Source of the DNA: an uncultured Nitrospina sp.
Lineage (GTDB): Bacteria > Nitrospinota > Nitrospinia > Nitrospinales > VA-1
DNA: 64,000 nt
Direction of reading: 5' to 3'
Assembly: GCA_937891765.1 (NCBI GenBank)
Contig: CALAGQ010000046.1
Coordinates: 1 to 64,000, forward strand
Shown: piece by piece, positions 58,039 to 64,000 of the stretch
Numbering within the stretch: position 1 is the stretch's first letter
Layout: each line of letters opens with the position of its first letter
Position numbers and translations under genes: made by a program
Notes under the pieces: model-generated
What the model saw: only the letters and a program-made list of their open reading frames with translations
Told to the model about the DNA's origin: nothing
Databases searched by the model: none

Positions 58039-60729
58039 ATGGACAATTCTGAAAAACACTACCGACTGGCTATTGATTTCAGCCAGGTGCAGGATATTCC
58101 CGCCGACCCCAGGCAGAGACTGCCCTATTTTCAGGCCTTTAAACAATTATTGAAGGATGAGAAGGAAAAAATCAAAAGCTGGCATCGCTCGGGATCGGGC
58201 GGACGCGAAATCATTCAGGCTCATACCAGTCTGGTCGATGAGGTCATCCGGCATGTCCTTCTTTCAATGACACAGCTTGAGGTTTATGCCGAAGCCCACG
58301 TTCTGGAGGGATTTTCCCTCATCGCGGTGGGAGGCTATGGCCGGGGAGAGCTCAATCCGCTTTCAGATATTGATTTATTGTTTCTTCTTTCCGAAAAAAC
58401 CCGGCCTCTTACAGAAACTTTTATTAAGGATGCGCTGTCGGTGATTTGGGGGTTCGACATGGAAATTGGTCACAGCTCCCGCACCATTAAAGACTGCGTG
58501 AAGCTTGCCAAAGACGATTTGACCATCAAAACCTCCATGATCGAAACCCGATTCCTCATTGGCAACCGAGCCACTTATGACAAGTTTTACAACTCCATCC
58601 ATAAAAATGTTTTGCAGAAACATGTAAAACAGTTTTTGAATTCCAAATTAAAAGAAAAATACACCCGCTACGGTCAGGATGACGGCGTGGTGTGTCACCC
58701 GGAACCGGATATTAAAAACGGGCCAGGAGGATTGCGCGACTACCATAATGCCCTGTGGGCCACCGCCGTGCGTTATGGGTGCCACTCGTTGCGGGAAATA
58801 AACGAAACCCATGCGCTTTCTCTGGAAGAAATTGAATCCCTCTACCATTCCGTCGATTTTTCACTGCGCGTCCGTAATGAACTGCATTACCTGACCGAGA
58901 GAAAAACCGATATCCTGACTTTCGACGTTCAGAAACAACTGGCCGCTAATCTTGGATACCAATTGTCCACCGACGGCCAACCGGTTGAAGAGTTCATGCG
59001 CGACTATTATCTGCACGCCACCAATATCTATACTTTTTCGCAAAACCTTTTCGAGCATTGCCGACAACTCAAAAGGTCGCTCAAAAATGTAATCTCTTCA
59101 TTAATTAAAAAATCGCTGGGCCATGGATTCCATATCTCAGATTCCGCCCTGATTTATGACGGTGACGCGAAAGAAGATTTCAAAAAAGATAAATCCCTTT
59201 TGTTGCTGGCGTTGGAACTTTGCAAAACGCAAAAGGTCGCACCGGACTACAAACTGCAACGGCAAATGCGATTGAGCAAAAACCTCATTCACGCGCAGTT
59301 CATGAAGGGCAAGGAGGCTCGGGATTTCCTGTTCTCCATTCTCAACGACAACGGCGCGGAGAAAATCCTACGGTTGATGCATGAAACGCGCATTCTGGAA
59401 CAGATTCTACCGGAATTCGGACTGGCACACTGCAAGGTGAACCATGATTTCTATCATCATTACACCGCCGATGAACATTCCCTGCGCATCATCCGCTTTC
59501 TCGATGAACTGACTACTACCGGCATCACCAATCCCACTGACTTGTCCATCCTGTATCGGGATTACCTGCGTAAAGGGATTCTTAAATTATCAGCCCTTCT
59601 GCAATCGGTGGGGCAAATGCCCGATGGCGAACAGAGCAAATTTTTAAAATCTGTAACAGAAAGACTGAACCTGGAAGAGGCAGATGCGCAAACCCTGCGT
59701 TTTCTTCTTGCAAACCCTTACACCATGATTGAAACGGCCTTGCATCAGGATATCCACCAGCCTGCGGTGATCCGCAAATTCGCCGAAACCGTAGTGAACC
59801 CGGAAAGGCTGAAGGGACTCTACCTCCTCAGTTATGCCGAGTTGCGGGCGGTGGCACCGGGAACTCTGACCGCCTGGAAAAAAATATTACTCTCGGAGTT
59901 ATATGAAAGAGCCTTGAAATACCTGCAAAATCCGGTATCACTGGAACAACAACCCCGTGCCACCCGGGTGGGGGTTTTCAAAGCCCTGCATCGCGAACTA
60001 CCGGTAAACGATATCGAAAATCATCTTCGCCAGATGCCGGAAGATTACCTGATGACCGCATCCTCCGAAGAAGTGGCGCTTCATATCCGCCTCATCCGTT
60101 CTTTTAAGGATAAGTTGTTTATCCTGCACCACCAGTTCCATGAAGCAGGCAACTACCACAACCTGACACTTTGTTGCCCCACCGGCAGTGAATCCTTTAA
60201 AAAACTGGTGGGAACCATCACCGCCAAAAGCCTGAACATTCTCGGCGCGCATATCTACCTCAAACAGGATGGCATCGTGATTGTCACCATACAGGTTGAA
60301 GCAGGTACCAAGGCCGGAGCCGAAGACTTCGAAGTATGGAAAGATATTAAAAACACCCTGAGCCAGTTGTTTGCCGGGGAAACCAGTTTGCAGAAAATGT
60401 TGAAGTCTCGAATCCGTTACGCCGGCGAGCAGAAAAAGATGGCGATGATCCCGAGAGTGTTTGTTGAAAAAACGGCGGGCAGTCCGTTCACAGTCATCCG
60501 GGTAGAAGCCCGGGACCATATTGGTATGCTCTACAAAGTGGCCACCGTCTTTACCGATTTTGGCATTCGCATTCACCGGGCCAAGATTTCCACCCAGGGC
60601 GATCGGGCGATTGACGTTTTCTACGTGTCCTTGAAAAATCCAAATTTCGACCTCAACAAAGTGATCCGCCGATTTAAGGAACACATGATCCAGACCCTGA
60701 TGATCGAAAAACTGGAAGACATTCAATAG
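58039..60729 (+). CDS. glnD: PII uridylyltransferase with degenerate HD domain
   Basis: An 896-residue GlnD. The nucleotidyltransferase domain is intact: VGGYGRGELNPLSDIDLLFL (about 95-114, with the metal D-x-D) and NGPGGLRDYHNALW. The HD region still has HHYTADEHSLRI (about 476), but the place of the HD pair (LFHDIAKGRGGDH in E. coli) reads ALLQSVGQMPDGEQS, and the later His and Asp ligands are also changed. Two ACT domains close the protein (about 710-790 and 815-890). GlnD adds UMP to PII at low glutamine and normally removes it through the HD domain, so the removing activity may be lost here. Confidence 0.93.
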   Translation: MDNSEKHYRLAIDFSQVQDIPADPRQRLPYFQAFKQLLKDEKEKIKSWHRSGSGGREIIQAHTSLVDEVIRHVLLSMTQLEVYAEAHVLEGFSLIAVGGYGRGELNPLSDIDLLFLLSEKTRPLTETFIKDALSVIWGFDMEIGHSSRTIKDCVKLAKDDLTIKTSMIETRFLIGNRATYDKFYNSIHKNVLQKHVKQFLNSKLKEKYTRYGQDDGVVCHPEPDIKNGPGGLRDYHNALWATAVRYGCHSLREINETHALSLEEIESLYHSVDFSLRVRNELHYLTERKTDILTFDVQKQLAANLGYQLSTDGQPVEEFMRDYYLHATNIYTFSQNLFEHCRQLKRSLKNVISSLIKKSLGHGFHISDSALIYDGDAKEDFKKDKSLLLLALELCKTQKVAPDYKLQRQMRLSKNLIHAQFMKGKEARDFLFSILNDNGAEKILRLMHETRILEQILPEFGLAHCKVNHDFYHHYTADEHSLRIIRFLDELTTTGITNPTDLSILYRDYLRKGILKLSALLQSVGQMPDGEQSKFLKSVTERLNLEEADAQTLRFLLANPYTMIETALHQDIHQPAVIRKFAETVVNPERLKGLYLLSYAELRAVAPGTLTAWKKILLSELYERALKYLQNPVSLEQQPRATRVGVFKALHRELPVNDIENHLRQMPEDYLMTASSEEVALHIRLIRSFKDKLFILHHQFHEAGNYHNLTLCCPTGSESFKKLVGTITAKSLNILGAHIYLKQDGIVIVTIQVEAGTKAGAEDFEVWKDIKNTLSQLFAGETSLQKMLKSRIRYAGEQKKMAMIPRVFVEKTAGSPFTVIRVEARDHIGMLYKVATVFTDFGIRIHRAKISTQGDRAIDVFYVSLKNPNFDLNKVIRRFKEHMIQTLMIEKLEDIQ

Positions 60730-61118
60730 TGCAAAGGAAAATTTTAAATGTTGCCCTGTTTTGGATGCTTATCAGCGGATTGGGTTTACCCAACGCATTT
60801 GCCGACCCCGCCAATTTAGAAACCGGGCGAGATATTTTCTACAAACATTGCAAAGCCTGCCACGGCGATAAAGGCGATGGAAAAACTTTCGCCGCGAATG
60901 TACTGAACCCACCACCAAAAAATTTCACTGCAGAAAAATCAAAAAAAGAACTGACGGAAGAACGGATGATTGAATCCGTCACCAAAGGAAGAAAAGGTAC
61001 CGCCATGATGCCGTGGAAATCGAACCTCACTCAAAAAGAAATCCGCGCTGTCGTGTATTACATCCGTAAAGAATTGATGCAATTGGAACCACAGATGAAC
61101 ACAGATGGACACCGATGA
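60729..61118 (+). CDS. Small exported monoheme cytochrome c
   Basis: A 129-residue cytochrome c. Its GTG start shares one base with the glnD stop. Signal peptide (ALFWMLISGLGLPNAFA), heme motif CKACHGDKGDGK (about 40-44) and a distal Met in GTAMMPWKSNLTQKEIRAVVYYI (in part). It is a class I cytochrome for periplasmic electron transfer. The last ten residues (PQMNTDGHR) are read from a minor dispersed repeat (ACAGATGAACACAGATGG), so the original C-terminus has probably been replaced. Confidence 0.92.
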   Translation: MQRKILNVALFWMLISGLGLPNAFADPANLETGRDIFYKHCKACHGDKGDGKTFAANVLNPPPKNFTAEKSKKELTEERMIESVTKGRKGTAMMPWKSNLTQKEIRAVVYYIRKELMQLEPQMNTDGHR

Positions 61119-61360
61119 TGACCAATCAAGACAAATTAAAAAATTTTATAACTGAATGCTAATTAGCCTGGATTTCATATACCCACTATAAAGAACTTTT
61201 TGAAGGCCAAGAAAGTGACTTAAAACTCTTCGAGGAAGTTTCACCCCGATTCTTCATGGATCTAAATAAAATCTTGATTGATTACTTTTTTATTAAAATA
61301 TACCGTCTAACCGACCCTACATTTTCTCAGGGAAAAGAAAACTTAACTATGGAGGGTTAA
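61118..61360 (+). pseudogene. AbiU2-like (HEPN) fragment with internal stop
   Basis: The ATG overlaps the cytochrome stop. The frame reads 14 codons, a TAA at 61160-61162, then LAWISYTHYKELFEG, SPRFFMDLNKILIDYFFIKIYRLTDP and GKENLT to a stop. The 'HYKELF ... FF-L---L-D-----I-RLTDP-----KENLT' pattern matches the N-terminal part of AbiU2-type HEPN proteins found in abortive-infection and toxin contexts. The C-terminal half is missing. It reads as the remnant of a defence or toxin gene. Confidence 0.55.
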
Positions 61361-61372
61361 TCACCTCAATAG

Positions 61373-61447
61373 TCGTCGCGAGCGACTGAAAGGAGCGCGG
61401 CGATCCAGGTTTCTGGATTGCTTCGTCGCATCAGCTCCTCGCAAAGA
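61373..61447. repeat. Widespread GCGAGCGAC...GATCC/GGATTGCTTCGTCGC repeat
   Basis: CGTCGCGAGCGACTGAAAGG, GCGCGGCGATCCAGG, TTTCTGGATTGCTTCGTCGC and AGCTCCTCGCAAAGAC. An imperfect palindrome resembling the intergenic repeat common in many deltaproteobacterial and related genomes. One copy seen. The flank to 61508 holds no gene. Confidence 0.6.
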
Positions 61448-61508
61448 CGGGCACATTTAATCCGTGTTATCTGCGGCTAAAAAGGTTTTCTTTGAAATAC
61501 AGGCAGAG

Positions 61509-61814
61509 TTAAACAGAATTTTGCGGTAGTGGGCAAATATTTTTCTCTACCGTGGACCAGTCGTTCCGGCGGGCGACTTTGAGATCTTAGCGAGACTGCA
61601 GGTTCATCCAGAACTCGGCAGTCGTCTTAAAGTATTTTCCCAGTCGCAAAGCACTATTAGCCGTGATACCGCACCGGGCATGAACAATATCGTTGATACG
61701 TGCTACAGGGACATCAATATCTATGGCAAGTTTGTTCTGGCTAATGCCAAAAGGTAACAGAAACTCTTCCAGCAGAATTCCTCCCGGCGTAATCGGCTCC
61801 AGTTTTTTTCTCAT
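61509..61814 (-). pseudogene. higA: HigA-type antitoxin with premature stop, no toxin partner
   Basis: The intact part (61587-61814, 75 residues) is an XRE antitoxin of the HigA/VapI group: ITPGGILLEEFLLPFGISQN, KLAIDIDVPVARINDIVHAR and SALRLGKYFKTTAEFWMNLQSR. Next comes TAA where the family has Tyr (SRYDLxVAR), and the same frame goes on as DLKVARRNDW ... to a stop at 61509, giving the usual total of about 101 residues. So one base change truncated it. No HigB-like gene is seen on either side. It may still bind DNA as a short form. Confidence 0.78.
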
Positions 61815-62058
61815 AATCCACCTACTCTATTTAATGCCCTAACCCAAATATTATAAGAAATGAGTAATGGAAAGATTTCATCCATATATCCCCATCATCC
61901 TAACCTTCTCCCTCCAGAGGAGAAGGGATTTTTAGCTTCCTCTCCCTTGAGGGGACTCAAGCCTGATCGTCTGAAGACTTGATGGTTGAGGTGAGGGTGA
62001 TTCAATGATGTTTTTCAAAATACATTCTTGCTTGTCCTTTACCCCTGCAAGAAACCCT

Positions 62059-62367
62059 CTACTTCTCCACCTCTTTGCCCAGCTTGTTTTCGATGGAGGC
62101 GATTTTGGATTCCAGTCGGCCTGACTTGCCCTCCCTGTAATCGATCCTGATGCCGCAGGTGATGCGTTTGCAATCCGTCTTCATCATCTCGTAGCATTGT
62201 TTGATCACGCCCATGACCTCATCGAATTCGCCTTCCAACACCGTTCCCATCGGATTCAACCGATACGGCACGCCGCTTTCATCAATAATTTTCAGGGAAC
62301 GGCTGACCTGTTCGCTGACGCTCTCCCCTTTATCCATAGGACTCATGCTGAATTCAAGCAGTATCAT
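62059..62367 (-). CDS. Thiamine-binding (MTH1187/DUF77) family protein
   Basis: A 102-residue protein of the MTH1187/YkoF-like family: LEFSMSPMDKGESVSEQVSRS, then SGVPYRLNPMGTVLEGEFDEV and MGVIKQCYEMM. These small ferredoxin-fold proteins bind thiamine or related pyrimidines and often form tetramers. Length and motif order are normal. It is divergent from pheA. The 244 bases between it and higA hold only a diverged CTCTCCCTTGAGGGGA-type repeat (61900-61960). Confidence 0.88.
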   Translation of the reverse strand: MILLEFSMSPMDKGESVSEQVSRSLKIIDESGVPYRLNPMGTVLEGEFDEVMGVIKQCYEMMKTDCKRITCGIRIDYREGKSGRLESKIASIENKLGKEVEK

Positions 62368-62471
62368 TGGAATGACCTCAATATCTAAAGATGCTATTAA
62401 AAACGGACGAAACCCCTAAAAACCAAGGATATCATTAACTTTGTCCTTGCATTCTAAGGCTGAACTATGGA

Positions 62472-63611
62472 ATGATCAACCATCCCAGACAAGAGATTGA
62501 GGGAAATCCAAGTAAAGGCGGTATTTGTTTTTTGTCCCAGTTAGATGATCTGCGCCAGCAGATTGACAAAATTGACGACCAGCTGGTAAAGCTGATCAGT
62601 CGCCGGGGCCATTTGGCCCAGAAAATCGGCGATGAGAAGTCCCGTCAGGGGAAGATGAACCACTTCCACGTTCCCCAACGTGAGCGGGCGATCCTCGAAC
62701 GGTTGAAGGAGCTGAACAAGGGCCCTTTTCCCGACTCTTCCATCGAATCCATTTTTCGCGAACTGTTCTCCGCCACGCTGGCTTTAGAAAAGCCTTTGAA
62801 GATCGCTTTTCTCGGGCCGGAAACCACCTTCAGCCATCAGGCGGCAGTGCGGCATTTTGGCCATTCCTGCACCTTCAATCCTTGCGGAAATATTGAAAGC
62901 GTTTTTTCGGAAATCGAGATGGGCAATTCCGACTATGGAGTCGTGCCGGTGGAAAACTCCATTGAAGGGGTTATCAACCTGACTCTCGACTGCTTTGTCG
63001 ATTCTCCTCTTTACATTTGCAGTGAGACCCGGCTGCCCATCGGGCTTTTTCTTTTGTCCAACACGACCGACCGGAAAAAGATCCAGAAAATCTATTCGCA
63101 TCCCCAACCTTTTGCGCAGTGCAGAAACTGGCTGAACAGCAACCTGCCCGGTGTTGAGCAGGTACCCGCTTCCAGCACGGCTCAGGCAGCACAACTGGCC
63201 AAACAAAATAAGAACACGGCCGCTATCGCCGGGGAACTGGCCGCTGAGGTCTATGGGCTAAAAATTGTCAATCAAAACATTCAGGATCGGGCAGAAAACC
63301 ACACCCGGTTTTTGGTCATCTCGAAGGACAAGGCTAAAAGAGCCAAGAAGAATAAAACATCGCTCATGTTTTCCATCGCCGACGAATCCGGCTCGTTGCT
63401 CAAAATCTTGCAGCTATTCGCCAAAAACAAAATCAGTTTATCGAAAATACAATCGCGGCCTTTGCGCAACCGGCCCTGGGAATATTTGTTCTATGTTGAT
63501 TTCATCGGCCATGTTGAAGATAAAGCAGTCGAACACGTCTTAAAAACATTGGGCAAGCAAACTCTGTTTTTGCGGGTACTGGGCTCATACCCCGAGCAGG
63601 GGCAACCATGA
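62472..63611 (+). CDS. pheA: Chorismate mutase-prephenate dehydratase
   Basis: A 379-residue bifunctional P-protein for phenylalanine synthesis. Chorismate mutase covers about 24-110 (LDDLRQQIDKIDDQLVKLISRR in part), prephenate dehydratase about 115-290 (IAFLGPETTFSHQAA, GVVPVENSIEGVI, NHTRFLVIS) and a C-terminal ACT domain about 300-375 (DESGSLLKILQLFAKNKISL, KIQSRPLRNRPWEYLFYVD). The ACT motif has QSRP in place of the usual ESRP but should still bind Phe for feedback control. Its stop overlaps the tyrA start (ATGA). Confidence 0.95.
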   Translation: MINHPRQEIEGNPSKGGICFLSQLDDLRQQIDKIDDQLVKLISRRGHLAQKIGDEKSRQGKMNHFHVPQRERAILERLKELNKGPFPDSSIESIFRELFSATLALEKPLKIAFLGPETTFSHQAAVRHFGHSCTFNPCGNIESVFSEIEMGNSDYGVVPVENSIEGVINLTLDCFVDSPLYICSETRLPIGLFLLSNTTDRKKIQKIYSHPQPFAQCRNWLNSNLPGVEQVPASSTAQAAQLAKQNKNTAAIAGELAAEVYGLKIVNQNIQDRAENHTRFLVISKDKAKRAKKNKTSLMFSIADESGSLLKILQLFAKNKISLSKIQSRPLRNRPWEYLFYVDFIGHVEDKAVEHVLKTLGKQTLFLRVLGSYPEQGQP

Positions 63612-64000
63612 AACTTTTTCGAAAAATGACGGTGATCGGTGTTGGCCTGCTTGGGGCCTCTTTGGCCAAGGCCTGCAAAGAGCGCGGCCTTGTTGAAGAG
63701 ATTTCGGGATATGGCAGAAACCGTGAAAACCTGGAAAAAGCCAAGGCTTTAAAAATTATCGACCACTGCCCGGCTGATTTGGGTGCGGCAGTCAAAGATG
63801 CCGACCTGATCGTGCTATGCACGCCGGTTTCGACCCTCGTCCCCTTAATGCAAAATATGGCTTCCAAAGTTCAGTCTGGCACTCTGATCACCGATGTCGG
63901 CTCGGTGAAAGAACCGATTGTCAGCGGAATCGACAAACTGGTTCCCAAAGGCGTGTTTTTTGTCGGGTCACACCCGATCGCTGGAGGAGAAAACTCCGGG
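63608..64000 (+). CDS. tyrA: Prephenate dehydrogenase, N-terminal part
   Basis: The first 131 residues are in the window. It starts with the NAD(P) motif VIGVGLLGASLAKACKERG, then LIVLCTPVSTLVPLM, LITDVGSVKEPIV and the catalytic-site FVGSHPIAGGENSG, where the His is typical of TyrA. It makes 4-hydroxyphenylpyruvate for tyrosine. The 4-base overlap with pheA shows a pheA-tyrA operon; the 3' end lies outside the window. Confidence 0.95.
   Translation, partial: MKLFRKMTVIGVGLLGASLAKACKERGLVEEISGYGRNRENLEKAKALKIIDHCPADLGAAVKDADLIVLCTPVSTLVPLMQNMASKVQSGTLITDVGSVKEPIVSGIDKLVPKGVFFVGSHPIAGGENSG

Noticed and set aside
59998-60726. Minus-strand ORF opposite the 3' end of glnD
   Set aside because: The plus strand carries two ACT domains of GlnD; the antisense frame has no motif.

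Overview
The window looks like the chromosome of a free-living, probably marine, Gram-negative chemolithotroph. The best guess is a Nitrospinota (Nitrospina-like) or deltaproteobacterial relative, held with moderate confidence. The main clue is a diheme cytochrome c whose C-terminal domain is the heme-binding gamma-subunit domain of type II DMSO-reductase-family enzymes, the family that includes nitrite oxidoreductase. Other clues are a small monoheme cytochrome, an MlaC homologue, many lipoproteins and periplasmic proteins, and ordinary house-keeping genes (nuoB, nuoF-like, hemG/hemY, pepA, mdh, monomeric icd, glnD, pheA, tyrA, lexA, dinB, rpsU).

Positions 1 to about 6750 are an integrated element abutting the 3' end of a tRNA-Leu gene. 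From the tRNA inward it carries a tyrosine integrase, an unknown gene, a small excisionase/AlpA-sized protein, a primase-polymerase/helicase-like replication protein, an origin-like array of inverted iterons with a 19-bp tandem repeat, a DUF5681 protein and its small partner. On the opposite strand lie an unknown tail-anchored protein and a truncated (window-edge) staphylococcal-nuclease-like protein. The order recalls phage satellites. No copy of the host's dispersed repeats was seen here, which fits recent acquisition.

Positions 7 to 31 kb are chromosomal: nuoB, the cytochrome/gamma-subunit pair, an MBL hydrolase, a FIST sensor protein, protoporphyrinogen oxidase, a ferritin-like protein and zinc-ribbon protein, a DHH phosphoesterase, LRR proteins, an oligopeptide-binding lipoprotein, a NuoF-like flavoprotein and PepA. 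A patch of small or broken membrane-protein genes (28.5-29.2 kb) and a Sel1-repeat protein follow. Positions 30.7 to 38.3 kb hold envelope and signalling proteins: a SYLF/YSC84 protein, a Lys-Asp repeat protein, a BON lipoprotein, two cyclic-nucleotide-binding proteins flanking a decayed IS with an exact target duplication, a frameshifted YHYH protein, a YVTN beta-propeller, a TPR protein and a lone response regulator.

Positions 38.6 to 64 kb hold an MMPL/RND exporter, a GHMP kinase and MlaC, two GNA1162-like lipoproteins (one ending in a SPOR domain), an aminotransferase V, dinB and lexA, a DUF1611/amino-acid racemase pair, rpsU, a frameshifted arsC, a metallophosphoesterase, mdh, icd, glnD (with a degenerate HD site), a cytochrome c, remnants of AbiU2-like and HigA-like genes, a thiamine-binding-family protein, and pheA-tyrA.

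A modular interspersed repeat family occupies about twenty intergenic sites between 7.8 and 55.5 kb and often supplies the stop codon, or the last residues, of neighbouring genes. Several genes carry single-base frameshifts or nonsense codons, so either gene decay or sequencing error must be considered for each.
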